The translations under genes were made by a program, and so were the position numbers. A DNA stretch of 16,142 nt from Deltaproteobacteria bacterium. Lineage in GTDB: Bacteria; Myxococcota_A; UBA9160; SMWR01. The notes below the pieces were generated by a model. It saw only the letters and a list, made by a program, of their open reading frames with translations. It did no database searches and was not told where the DNA came from. The stretch spans positions 1-16,142 of the forward strand of contig JAJDAM010000445.1 in the NCBI GenBank assembly GCA_029261905.1, read 5' to 3'. Positions 1 through 7,614 of this stretch are shown piece by piece (positions within the stretch are counted from its first letter, which is position 1; each line of letters begins with the position of its first letter).

Positions 1-2
1 TG

Positions 3-1823
3 CCTCACCGCCCGTATCGGTATCTTCCCTCCGGTGTCGAATACGGACCGATGGGGTCGTTCGGCGTTGCGCATGGAGCCCAGAAGGGCGTTTGGCAAGA
101 GGACGCCTGGGAGGTCACCCAGGCGTTGCAGCGTCACCTGCTGCAACTCCGCTATGCCGATGCGTTGCTCGGCCGCTTGATCGACACCCTCGAACGAGTC
201 GGCAGCTTCGACGATGCGCTGATCGTCGTCACTGCGGATCACGGGATCAGCTTTCGGACCGGGACCGGGATGCGGCAGGTCGACAGGAAGCACCCCGAGC
301 GCAACGCCGCGGACATCATGAGGGTGCCGCTGTTCGTCAAGTGGCCGGGGCAGGGCGCCCCGATTCGCAGCGATCGGAATGTCGAGACGATCGACATCCT
401 GCCCACCATCATCGATGCGTTGGGTGGGCGGATTCCGAAGTCGGTCGATGGCGTCGCGTTGGGGCAGCCAGAATCGGCTCGCCCTCGCGCCGACAAAGTC
501 CTCTATGTCCGTGACGGGACGGCTCGCACGGCGTTGCGCGTCGGGGCCAACTTGCCCTTGGGAGAATCGGTCGCGCGACGTCTGGGCCTGACTTCACAGG
601 CGGATCTGTTCGCGGTCGGGACGCGTTTGGAACTTCACGGCCGTCCCGTGGCGGCGCTCGACGTGCTGGACGCGAGCGGTGTCGTGAGCCGGCTGATCGA
701 TGCAGGGGCCTACGCAGAAGTCGATCCGGATTCCCGGTTCTTACCGGTCCATGTGACGGGCGAGACCGTTGTGGCAGACGAGCCCGGCCCGATCGAACTC
801 GCAGTGGCGATCAACGGTGTGATCCGCGCGACGACCCGCACTTATACTCATGAGCCGGGTCGCGCACGCTTCAGCTCGATGGTCGCACCGGACGCGTTTC
901 ACGCAGGCGGGAACTCTGTCGAAATCTTCGTGATACGCGATCGCACGGGTCGGGTCGCGCTCGAACCGACCGCCCGCCGTCCGCATGTCGACTACTTCGG
1001 TGTCATCGGCGCGGGCGGCCAGGTCGAGGCCATCGGTTCGTCCGATGGCCGGATCTTCCCCGTCGTGCCGGGCGCGGTGGTTGGAAAGGTGACACAGGGT
1101 GGCGCGTACTTCGAAGGCGAGGCGGTCGATGCGAAGCGCGATCGAGCGGCCGATTCAGTGTTGGTATTCGCAGCAGGACGACTGCTTCATGTCCAGCAGC
1201 TCGCGCCGACACACCTCGATGGGGAGAGCCGAGGCGCTGGTGGTTCGCCCGACCTGCCGAAACACCGCCGGTTTCGGCTAACGATCCCGTTCGGAAAACT
1301 CGGCGGAGATTCATCGGCACACGTGCAGTTCGTCGGTCTCGCGCGGGGTGCCGCGAGTTGGATCGAGTATCCGCAGTCGGCTTCTGCTTCGAGTTCGGCT
1401 CCGGATTCTCGCTCTGCCGATCCGTCCTCTGTCGAACACGATTGGCTCGGGCCCACGGGGTCGATTGCATTGGAGAGGCGCGGAGATCGAGAAGGGCTTT
1501 CGATTGGCGCGACATGGGTGCCAATCGACCCCCTAGTCGACCCCGCAATCGACTTCCAAATCGACCCCGCTGGCGGCAAGGATGTCGCCGATTCGAATTC
1601 GGTCGAGCCCATGACGCCATCGGAGCGGATCGCGGAATCCCAGAACCGGGCCGGGGTCCTGCTGGTTTTCTCCGACGGGCAATTCGTCGACGCGGTCCGG
1701 GCCGAGATGGGCGAGCCCGATCTCGAGTCGATGGGATCGAACCACGGCTCGCCCGGAACACGGTTGATCGCCTTGTCCGATGACGGTTCCGCCGCCGAAC
1801 TCCCGGATTCGTATTGGCGATAG
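3..1823 (+). CDS. Sulfatase/alkaline-phosphatase-superfamily protein, 3' part (5' truncated by window edge)
   Basis: The reading frame is open from base 3, so the gene starts upstream of the window. What is visible is the last part of a sulfatase-type fold. It begins with a segment resembling the 'PH.PYRYLPSG' region of the family. The metal-binding motif 'VVTADHG' follows about 75-81 residues into the visible part. Then come 'RVPLFVKWPGQ' and 'ETIDILPTIIDALGG', both typical of the C-terminal half of sulfatases. The nucleophile motif is outside the window, so sulfatase and phosphodiesterase/phosphotransferase activity cannot be told apart. About 450 residues follow the catalytic core. They contain Ser-rich low-complexity stretches near 1380-1430 and a four-copy tetrapeptide repeat, and I recognise no domain in them. 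The stop lies 45 bp before the next sulfatase-like gene, so co-transcription is likely. I am confident of the superfamily but not of the substrate. Confidence 0.85.
   Translation, partial: PHRPYRYLPSGVEYGPMGSFGVAHGAQKGVWQEDAWEVTQALQRHLLQLRYADALLGRLIDTLERVGSFDDALIVVTADHGISFRTGTGMRQVDRKHPERNAADIMRVPLFVKWPGQGAPIRSDRNVETIDILPTIIDALGGRIPKSVDGVALGQPESARPRADKVLYVRDGTARTALRVGANLPLGESVARRLGLTSQADLFAVGTRLELHGRPVAALDVLDASGVVSRLIDAGAYAEVDPDSRFLPVHVTGETVVADEPGPIELAVAINGVIRATTRTYTHEPGRARFSSMVAPDAFHAGGNSVEIFVIRDRTGRVALEPTARRPHVDYFGVIGAGGQVEAIGSSDGRIFPVVPGAVVGKVTQGGAYFEGEAVDAKRDRAADSVLVFAAGRLLHVQQLAPTHLDGESRGAGGSPDLPKHRRFRLTIPFGKLGGDSSAHVQFVGLARGAASWIEYPQSASASSSAPDSRSADPSSVEHDWLGPTGSIALERRGDREGLSIGATWVPIDPLVDPAIDFQIDPAGGKDVADSNSVEPMTPSERIAESQNRAGVLLVFSDGQFVDAVRAEMGEPDLESMGSNHGSPGTRLIALSDDGSAAELPDSYWR
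1524..1571 (+). repeat. In-frame 12-bp tandem repeat, four copies
   Basis: Inside the C-terminal extension of the sulfatase-like gene, four consecutive 12-bp units encode I-D-P-L, V-D-P-A, I-D-F-Q and I-D-P-A. The units begin at 1524, 1536, 1548 and 1560. They share the core (A/G)TCGAC(C/T)(C/T)C and keep the reading frame. This looks like recent local expansion in a linker. No function is visible. Confidence 0.7.
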
Positions 1824-1868
1824 ATCGTGTGCTGACGATCGTCGAGGCAACGGGCTAGCTTGGCCAGC

Positions 1869-3206
1869 ATGAAAACCCGCGCCGCACACGCTTCACTGAT
1901 CCTCCTCGTTCTGCTGCTGGCCTGCGCGGGCGGGCGCAATCGAGAAGCGACGCACGTCGTGTTGATTTCGATCGACTGCTTGAATCAGCGCCAGTTCGCA
2001 ACCGGTATCAGCGAAGGCTACACGCCCGCGTTTGCCGCACTGGCCGAAGACTCGATGGCGTTCTCGCGCGCCTACACGCACGCGCCGTGGACGACGCCAT
2101 CTCATGTCAGCATGTTGACCGGTTTGGTTCCGAGCCAACACGGTCGCACGACGCCGTATCGATTGATGCTGGCAAGCGAGGGATCGACCGAGGTCGTGGC
2201 GGATTATCCCGCTCTACCCGAAATGCTGGCTGCCGAGGGTTACGAGACCGCTGCATTCGTCGGCCAAGGCCCGATCTCGGCACGCTATGGGCTGGGCCGC
2301 GGGTTTGGCGTGTTCGAAGAGACGCCCAAGAACGCCGACCAGAGCGACCTGGGTGAAAGCCTGGAGCAGCTGGAGGATTGGTTGGACCAGGGTGGCGATG
2401 CGCCGTTCTTCCTGTTCTTGCACACCTTCGATCTCCATGATCCGCGACCGACCGCGCGCCAGCACGATCGCGAAGCGCTGGCCTACATCGACCGGCGCAT
2501 CGGCGACGTGATTTCGATGTTGAAAGAGCGTGGCCTGTATGAGAATTCGATGATCGTGCTCACGGGCGACCATGGCTCGCAGATGATCCGCACGGAAGGG
2601 AAGTGCTGCATTCACGGGGCCGGCCACTACGAGGAAAATTTGAAGGTCCCGCTGCTCGTCAAATTGCCCGGCTCCAAACAGGCGGGGGCCAGCGACGCGA
2701 TCGCGCGTCATATCGACTTGCTTCCCACGGTGGCCGACGTGGTTGGACTCGACCTCGTGACGTACCGCGGGTCCGGTGTCTCGCTGCTCGATGTGGCGTC
2801 CGGTGAAGTGGCCACCCTGTATTCATTCTCTGAGGCGGACGGCCGGTGTGCGATGCGCTTCGCACTGGTCTCGCGGCGCTACAAATATATCGTCACGCCG
2901 CGGGGGAACGTGCAAAAGGAGCTGTTGGCTGCGCCGGGGTTCCGCGACCAATACTGCGTGGGGCCCTGTCAGACTCTGCCCAGGCGGGAGGAGTTCTTCG
3001 ACCTCGAGGCGGATCCCTTCGAAGAACGCGATCTGTTGCTCGACCCGCTCGACCTCGAGCACGCCCGGGAACTCGAGCCGATGCGCATCGCGTTCGCCGC
3101 TCACCGCAGGCTCGCGCGATACTACGAGCGCCGGCACGGAGCTGGGGCGGATGAACTCGACCCCGAACTGGCTGAATCGCTGCGGAAATTGGGATATCTC
3201 GACTGA
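1869..3206 (+). CDS. Sulfatase-like lipoprotein with a Thr-type active site
   Basis: This 445-residue protein belongs to the alkaline phosphatase/sulfatase superfamily. I chose the ATG at 1869 because it starts directly with a lipoprotein signal peptide: M-K-T-R, a Leu-rich core and the lipobox L-L-A-C with Cys19. A TTG three codons upstream (1860) is in frame. An envelope-anchored, extracytoplasmic location is therefore likely. The catalytic features are in order. 'VVLISID' gives Asp36 as metal ligand. T75-T-P-S-H79 replaces the usual C/S-x-P-x-R formylglycine motif. 'VLTGDHG' gives Asp234 and His235. The ending 'EEFFDLEADPFEERDLL' is a standard sulfatase C-terminal feature. Thr in place of Cys/Ser is known from LtaS-type phosphotransferases in the same superfamily, so a Thr-nucleophile phospho- or sulfo-transfer enzyme, or a non-catalytic homologue, is possible. 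The gene lies 45 bp after another sulfatase-like gene and 43 bp before a YchF-like GTPase gene. Confidence 0.85.
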   Translation: MKTRAAHASLILLVLLLACAGGRNREATHVVLISIDCLNQRQFATGISEGYTPAFAALAEDSMAFSRAYTHAPWTTPSHVSMLTGLVPSQHGRTTPYRLMLASEGSTEVVADYPALPEMLAAEGYETAAFVGQGPISARYGLGRGFGVFEETPKNADQSDLGESLEQLEDWLDQGGDAPFFLFLHTFDLHDPRPTARQHDREALAYIDRRIGDVISMLKERGLYENSMIVLTGDHGSQMIRTEGKCCIHGAGHYEENLKVPLLVKLPGSKQAGASDAIARHIDLLPTVADVVGLDLVTYRGSGVSLLDVASGEVATLYSFSEADGRCAMRFALVSRRYKYIVTPRGNVQKELLAAPGFRDQYCVGPCQTLPRREEFFDLEADPFEERDLLLDPLDLEHARELEPMRIAFAAHRRLARYYERRHGAGADELDPELAESLRKLGYLD

Positions 3207-3249
3207 CGGCTCGACTGGCCAGACCGCAGTGTTGTAGGGTCCGCGTCCC

Positions 3250-4284
3250 ATGAAGATTGGATTGGTTGGATTCCCGGGAGCGGGTAAGAGCACGGTCTTT
3301 GGCGCCCTGACGGGAATCGCCGTCGAGACCGGCTATTCGGCTCCACGCGACAAGGTCAACCTTGGCGTCGTGAAGGTGCCCGACTCGCGCGTCGATGCGC
3401 TCGCCGAACTCTACTCGCCGAAGAAGGTCACCTACGCAGAGATCACGTTCACCGATCTGGGCGGAGGGAGCGAGGGACTCGATCGCAAAGTTCTCAATGC
3501 GATGCGCGAGGTGGATGCGCTGTGCCAGGTGGTCCGCGCGTTTCCAGACGCCGCGGGTGAGGCGCCGCACCCGGTCGTTGAGATTACCGACCTCGAGGTC
3601 GAGACCATCCTGGCGGATCTCGACCTGATCGAGAAGCGGGTCGAGCGGCTCGTTCGAGACCGGAGCAATCCCCGAGAACTCGAGCTGCTGCAACGCATCG
3701 TCGTCCACCTGGAGCAGGAGCGGCCGCTGCGTTCGTTCGAACTCACCGAAGAAGAAGCCAAGATGATTGCTGGCTATGCGCTTCTATCGCTCAAGCCCCT
3801 GTTGCTGGTGATCAACGTCGGAGAGGATGAGATCGGCTCGGAGATCCCGAAGGACATCGAGACGGCCGCTGTGCAGCGGGGATTGGGGGTCGTGGTGTTG
3901 TCCGCGAAAGTCGAAATGGACGTCGCCGCGATGCCCGACGAGGAGCAGGCAGAGTTCGCCGAATCACTGGGCCTGGCGGAACCCGCACGCGGACGCTTCA
4001 TTCGCGCCGCTTACGACCTGATCGATCTCGTCTCGATGCTCACAGCCGGGCCGGACGAGTGCCGCGCGTGGCCGGTGGCCCGAGGTTCGAAAGCGGTGCG
4101 TGCGGCCGGAAAGATCCACTCCGACATCGAGCGCGGCTTCATACGTGCAGAAGTGATCAAGTGGCAGGATCTGATCGAGCAGGGCAGCGAGGCGAAATGC
4201 CGCGACGCCGGACTGGCTCGCGTCGAAGGCAAGGAGTACATCATGCAAGACGGGGATGTCGTTCATTTCCGTTTCAACGTGTAG
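3250..4284 (+). CDS. Divergent YchF/Obg-type P-loop GTPase with TGS domain
   Basis: This is a 344-residue cytoplasmic nucleotidase of the Obg/YchF branch. The P-loop G-F-P-G-A-G-K-S-T sits at residues 7-15, where canonical YchF has N-V-G-K-S. 'FTDLGGGSEG' at about 67-76 corresponds to the G3/switch II region. 'VINVGEDE' at about 187-194 matches the N-x-x-E type G4 that gives YchF its ATP preference. The last 70 residues form a TGS domain ('GKIHSDIERGFIRAEV' and a 'GKEYIMQDGDVVHFRFNV' ending) almost identical in pattern to YchF. The protein is about 20 residues shorter than usual YchF, and the G-rich insert after DxxG is missing. It may therefore be a YchF paralogue rather than the ribosome-associated orthologue. 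The start ATG is 43 bp after the preceding gene and has only a weak purine stretch upstream. The family call is firm; orthology to ychF itself is uncertain. Confidence 0.9.
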   Translation: MKIGLVGFPGAGKSTVFGALTGIAVETGYSAPRDKVNLGVVKVPDSRVDALAELYSPKKVTYAEITFTDLGGGSEGLDRKVLNAMREVDALCQVVRAFPDAAGEAPHPVVEITDLEVETILADLDLIEKRVERLVRDRSNPRELELLQRIVVHLEQERPLRSFELTEEEAKMIAGYALLSLKPLLLVINVGEDEIGSEIPKDIETAAVQRGLGVVVLSAKVEMDVAAMPDEEQAEFAESLGLAEPARGRFIRAAYDLIDLVSMLTAGPDECRAWPVARGSKAVRAAGKIHSDIERGFIRAEVIKWQDLIEQGSEAKCRDAGLARVEGKEYIMQDGDVVHFRFNV

Positions 4285-4351
4285 TCCGGGCGGCCCGTGC
4301 TGCAAGCATGCTGTAGTAGTCTGTAATTCCACCAGCGACGGAGCGGCAACG

Positions 4352-4618
4352 ATGTCGGATCCCCAACCCACCCTGAACGAGATCCTCGAAGAGCTTCACG
4401 AGGCACTGGAAGCCTCCGACGACCTCGGCGACGAGGCGCGCGAGAAGCTGCGCAGCGCTGCACGCGAAATTCAACAAACGATCGGCGACGAAACCGCTGA
4501 GCCCCAATCGCCACTCGATCGATTGAACGAAGCAATCGAGAGCTTCGAAGGCAAACACCCCAAACTCACCGCAATCGTAGGCCGCATAGCCGACGCCCTC
4601 AGCGACCTAGGCATCTAA
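4352..4618 (+). CDS. DUF4404 family small protein
   Basis: This 88-residue acidic, helical protein matches the DUF4404 pattern. 'LNEILEELHEALEASDDLGDE' lies at the N-terminus, and an ending of the type 'F-E-x-x-H-P-x-L-x-x-x-x-x-R-I-x-D-A-L-S-x-L-G-I' closes the protein. I chose the ATG at 4352, preceded by GAGCGG, over an in-frame ATG at 4256 that would overlap the end of the YchF-like gene by 29 bp and add a non-conserved leader. The function of the family is unknown. Two amphipathic helical stretches suggest a small coiled or bundled protein. There is no signal peptide and no metal-binding motif. The gene sits 67 bp after the GTPase gene and is the last one before a convergent gap. Confidence 0.85.
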   Translation: MSDPQPTLNEILEELHEALEASDDLGDEAREKLRSAAREIQQTIGDETAEPQSPLDRLNEAIESFEGKHPKLTAIVGRIADALSDLGI

Positions 4619-4678
4619 CCCCCCCCGTTCCCACGTGCCTCGTCGCGAGGAGGTCTGCCATCAAACGCAACGAGGAAA

Positions 4679-4829
4679 GCGGAGGCGGCCCGAGGTGGCC
4701 GCAGGGAACTCACGCACAGCGGTGCACCAAGTTCCCCTCCGAGAACCGGAACCCACCCCGCAACCACGAAACGCACGCATCCCCAACCGCAGCGAGCCAT
4801 TCCCGGAGGCCACCTCGGGCCGCCTCCGC
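4679..4829. repeat. 22-bp perfect inverted repeat with partly paired interior
   Basis: The left arm (4679-4700) and right arm (4808-4829) are exact reverse complements over 22 bases; the left arm begins GCGGAGGCGGCCCGAGG. After a 3-base mismatch zone the pairing resumes with GGGA on both sides. Further inward, CGC and GCGGT blocks occur in the same order on both arms. A short hairpin, CCTCG-TCG-CGAGG, lies outside at 4638-4650. The element fills most of the 264-bp gap between the convergent DUF4404 and PlsC-type genes. No T-run follows either arm. It could be a bidirectional transcription barrier, a large structured RNA segment, or a dispersed non-autonomous repeat. I see no transposase and no target-site duplication. 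Confidence 0.75.
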
Positions 4830-4882
4830 GCTCTCGAAAATATCCGAATAGCCGATCCGAGCCCGAACCCGATCGACGAGAG

Positions 4883-5446
4883 CTACATCTCTTCTTTGAG
4901 CCGAATCTCGCCGAAGCTCTCCGGATACTTCCCCTGGATGTCCGAGTAGAAATCGCGGATGACATCCATGTCTTCCGTGATGTTCCCGGTCGGGATCATT
5001 TCCGGTCCGAAGCCGCCGCACTTGCGCGCGTAGTCGAGGTATCCGAACACGACCGGAACGCCTGCCTTCAGTGCGATGTGATAGAAACCCGATTTCCAAT
5101 GAGGCACGTAGCCCCGGGTTCCTTCGGCCGGTACCGCCAGCGCCAGGTCTGACTGCGTGCGCAGCAGGTCGGCCATCTGGTCGACCATGTTGCTGCGCCG
5201 GTCGCGATAGACCGGAATGCCGCCCACTTTGCGCATCAGGTAGCCCAGCGGCCAGCTGAATAGTTGGCTCTTCGCCATGAACGACACTTTTACGTCGAGC
5301 ACGATTGCGATGGTGAGCAGGTAGAAGAGATCCCAATTGCTGGTGTGGGGCGCGCTCATCAGCACATAGCTGCGCGCCGCAGGCCGAGTTCCTTCGGGCC
5401 GCCAACCGGTAATCCGCAGCATCAGGCGCGCTATGAGTCGAAGCAC
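4883..5446 (-). CDS. PlsC-type lysophospholipid/glycerol acyltransferase, short form
   Basis: This protein of about 187 residues belongs to the 1-acylglycerol-3-phosphate acyltransferase superfamily, which transfers acyl groups to lysophospholipids or related acceptors at the inner membrane. Numbered from an upstream TTG at 5458, the visible motifs in order are: H38-T-S-N-W-D43 (block I, H-x4-D); 'GGIPVYRDRR' at 79-88 (block II/III region); 'VPAEGTRG' at 109-116 (block III, usually EGTRS); and 'WKSGFYHIALKAGVPV' at 121-136. The C-terminal half, with 'YLDYARKCGGFGP' and 'ITEDMDVIRDFY', matches a small bacterial acyltransferase subgroup. I prefer the GTG at 5446 because GAGG lies 6 nt upstream; the TTG at 5458 has no ribosome binding site. 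The gene is convergent with the DUF4404 gene and downstream of the Nudix gene on the same strand, across 260 bp with no recognisable gene. Confidence 0.88.
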   Translation of the reverse strand: MLRLIARLMLRITGWRPEGTRPAARSYVLMSAPHTSNWDLFYLLTIAIVLDVKVSFMAKSQLFSWPLGYLMRKVGGIPVYRDRRSNMVDQMADLLRTQSDLALAVPAEGTRGYVPHWKSGFYHIALKAGVPVVFGYLDYARKCGGFGPEMIPTGNITEDMDVIRDFYSDIQGKYPESFGEIRLKEEM

Positions 5447-5706
5447 ACTGGACCTCAAGGGGGCGATCGAGATTCGAGGGCTGGATTTCGGTTGGGATCG
5501 TAGCTCTTCGGAGGAACCACCGTGCTCGTGGCAGGGGCCGTTCTGTCGGTTTCAGCCCGCCCCGGGGTCCGTACGGCCGGTCTTTACACTGCGGTTACAA
5601 TTGGAGAGCCACCTCGCGAGTGATGGTTCCCTCGCAGGCACTCGCACCGCGCCCGCGCTGGATTGGATCGCGATCGTGAACGCGACCGAATTTCAACGGG
5701 TGCGTC

Positions 5707-6339
5707 TCAACGCCACGCGAACACCGGTTGCTCGAACTCTGCAACTCGGGTCGTGCGCCCGTGAATCGCAACCTCGTTGAGCTGGTAGAGGATCGCCGCT
5801 GTCGGTGCATGAATGTGGGTTCCGAGCAGTGGAATCGAAATCACCGGTCTCGGACTTTCGGGAATCGCGCGAAATCGCGGAACGTCGGGGCGGTCGAGTT
5901 CGTCGATTCGGACGCGGTAGACGGCTGCCACTTCGTCGGGGTCGGGTTCGAGTTCATGCTCGGCGCCCGCCCAAACGACGACCGGCGTGATCACAAAGCC
6001 TGATCGGGTGGGGTAATCATCGAGAACCCCGAGCACCGAATCCGCTGCGAGGTGGAGGCCGACTTCTTCGGACAGCTCGCGCAACGCGGCGATTTGCGGC
6101 GTCTCGCCGGGGTCGAGTCGTCCACCGGGCAACGCCCACTGGCCACCGTGATTGCGGAGTTTCGAGGCGCGGCGAGTCAACACGAAGCACGCTGCACCGT
6201 CGGCATCCGCGATCAGCGTGAGTGCGACAGCAGCCGCGCGCAGTCCATCGCTTTGGGCGATCTGTCGCTGGAAACCCCTGAGATTCGTTGCGGTTCGAGT
6301 TCGCAGTGCATCATCGAGGGTGGCGCCGGATCCGCTCAT
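5707..6339 (-). CDS. Nudix hydrolase, CoA pyrophosphatase-like (NudL type)
   Basis: This is a 210-residue cytoplasmic Nudix hydrolase. The Nudix box is complete at residues 73-95: G73, E79, R87-E88, E91-E92 and G94 follow G-x5-E-x7-R-E-U-x-E-E-x-G-U exactly, giving the Mg-binding catalytic helix. The stretch just before it, 'VLTRRASKLRNHGGQWALPGG' (53-73), resembles the CoA-diphosphatase signature of NudL, except that Leu70 replaces the usual Phe before PGG. A CoA or acyl-CoA pyrophosphatase role is therefore likely but not certain. I chose the ATG at 6339; the frame stays open a further 27 codons upstream, but that part has the composition of a shadow and no conserved residues. The gene is divergent from the alpha/beta hydrolase at 6486, with a shared 146-bp regulatory gap. 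Confidence 0.88.
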   Translation of the reverse strand: MSGSGATLDDALRTRTATNLRGFQRQIAQSDGLRAAAVALTLIADADGAACFVLTRRASKLRNHGGQWALPGGRLDPGETPQIAALRELSEEVGLHLAADSVLGVLDDYPTRSGFVITPVVVWAGAEHELEPDPDEVAAVYRVRIDELDRPDVPRFRAIPESPRPVISIPLLGTHIHAPTAAILYQLNEVAIHGRTTRVAEFEQPVFAWR

Positions 6340-6485
6340 CGATGCAGCATAACCCGAGTGGCGCGAGCTGCGAGTCGCGGTCAGTATTCGACTCCTCGCG
6401 AAGTCCAAACAGCACTCCACGGCTGCAACGGGCGCTCCAAACCAAAATGCGCGCCATCAGACCCTGGGAGAATCCACGAACCCGC

Positions 6486-7361
6486 ATGCTGGGCCACGTC
6501 CAACGCAGAAAGATCGCACTTCCCGAAACCGGCATGGAAATCGCGCTTCTCGATTGGGGAGGCGATGGCCCGCTGGCGCTGTTGCATCACGCCAACGGAT
6601 TTTGCGCGGGTGTGTGGGGGCTCGTCGCCGAGCCACTGAGCCGTCATTTTCGCGTCATCGCGATGGACGCGCGCGGACACGGAGATTCGTCGAAACCCGA
6701 GGGCGCCGAATTCTATCGGTGGGAGCAGTTCGGGGCGGATGTGATCGGAGTCGCCGAGCGCCTTGCGTCCGAGCATCCCGATGGACAGATTGCGCTGGGA
6801 CTCGGCCACTCCTTCGGAGGAACCTCGATCCTGATGGCAGCGGCGAAGCGCCCGGAATTGTTCGCCCGTGCGGTGCTGGTCGATCCGGTGGTTCCACCAC
6901 CCGATTGGGCCAGTGCCGACCCCGAGCGACAGCTGCGCGGCAATGCGCTCGCAGAAGGTGCGAAAAAGAGACGGATCGTCTGGCCCTCGCGTGCTGCCGC
7001 GCGCGAAAAGTGGACGGACAAAGAAATGTTCGCCGCTTGGGACCCGCGTGCGCTCGATCTCTACGTCGAGTACGGCATGGCCGACCGGGACGACGGCCAG
7101 GTAGAACTCAAGTGTTCGGGAGTCGTCGAGGCGACCGTGTTCGAATCGAGTCGCGGCCTCGATGTCTACGCGATTGCACAGGGGGCGAGCGTACCCACGC
7201 GAATCCTGTGGGCGAGCGGTGGGCAATTTCCGCGAATCGCGTTCGAGCAACTCGCGGCACGCATGCTGGACGCCGACGTGCTGGATCTCGATGCCGGACA
7301 TCTCGCGGTCATGGAAGAGCCCGAGCGCGTCTACCAGGCGGTCGTTGATTTCGCACTCTGA
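6486..7361 (+). CDS. Alpha/beta hydrolase fold protein
   Basis: This is a 291-residue alpha/beta hydrolase. An oxyanion-hole region 'LLHHANGFCAG' lies at 32-42, the family motif 'AMDARGHGDSS' at 59-69, the nucleophile elbow G107-H-S109-F-G at 107-111, and the catalytic His in 'LDAGHLAVMEEPE' (His272). The strand-7 position that normally carries the acid reads 'ILWASGGQFPR' and has no Asp or Glu. Asp133 in 'AVLVDPVV', after strand 6, is a plausible substitute, an arrangement known from some dehalogenase-type members. The substrate is unknown. The start is uncertain: ATG 6486 fits the usual N-terminus, ATG 6447 would add 13 residues, and neither has a well-placed ribosome binding site. The gene is divergent from the Nudix gene and followed by a 253-bp gap. 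Confidence 0.88.
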   Translation: MLGHVQRRKIALPETGMEIALLDWGGDGPLALLHHANGFCAGVWGLVAEPLSRHFRVIAMDARGHGDSSKPEGAEFYRWEQFGADVIGVAERLASEHPDGQIALGLGHSFGGTSILMAAAKRPELFARAVLVDPVVPPPDWASADPERQLRGNALAEGAKKRRIVWPSRAAAREKWTDKEMFAAWDPRALDLYVEYGMADRDDGQVELKCSGVVEATVFESSRGLDVYAIAQGASVPTRILWASGGQFPRIAFEQLAARMLDADVLDLDAGHLAVMEEPERVYQAVVDFAL

Positions 7362-7425
7362 GGTCGATCGCCCGAACCGGGCAATGGCGGATACAGAGCT
7401 GCAACACAGCCAGTAGTTGCATGGA

Positions 7426-7447
7426 TCCCGTCACATCCCGGACGGGA
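7426..7447 (+). terminator. Possible hairpin terminator after the alpha/beta hydrolase gene
   Basis: TCCCGTC (7426-7432) and GACGGGA (7441-7447) form a perfect 7-bp stem with an 8-nt loop, 65 bp after the stop at 7361. There is no clean T-tract downstream, so it would be a weak or factor-assisted terminator at best. The rest of the 7362-7614 gap shows no gene or RNA that I can support. Confidence 0.3.
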
Positions 7448-7614
7448 GACTCGACTTTCGCATGCGCTGCATCGCGTCGCTTCGTTGCATTTGGGCTCTC
7501 GAATGGGCGATAGTCGAAGTTCTCGCGAGTTCGTGTCCTCAGCAATGGCTCGGGATTGACGCTACTCGGTCCACGAGCGCGAACCGTTTGTGCTCACGAT
7601 CAGGGGATGTCCGG

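Noticed and set aside
1003..1939. Two open frames of about 250 codons on the minus strand
   Set aside because: Antisense to the C-terminal part of the sulfatase-like gene. Pro/Arg/Ser-rich composition, and they overlap each other.
4299..4327. Possible promoter before the DUF4404 gene (CTGCAA, 16-bp spacer, TGTAAT)
   Set aside because: Only three of six -35 bases match, and read-through from the GTPase gene 67 bp upstream is as likely.
4615..4965. 116-codon minus-strand and 104-codon plus-strand open frames in the convergent gap
   Set aside because: Both are made mostly from the inverted repeat and overlap the end of the PlsC-type gene. Better explained as repeat sequence than as proteins.
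5447..5706. Search for a small gene or RNA between the PlsC-type and Nudix genes
   Set aside because: Open frames here have no conserved pattern or ribosome binding site, and I saw no tRNA-like fold or clear promoter.
6381..7301. 306-codon open frame on the minus strand
   Set aside because: Antisense to the alpha/beta hydrolase with a complete nucleophile elbow; no conserved motif of its own.
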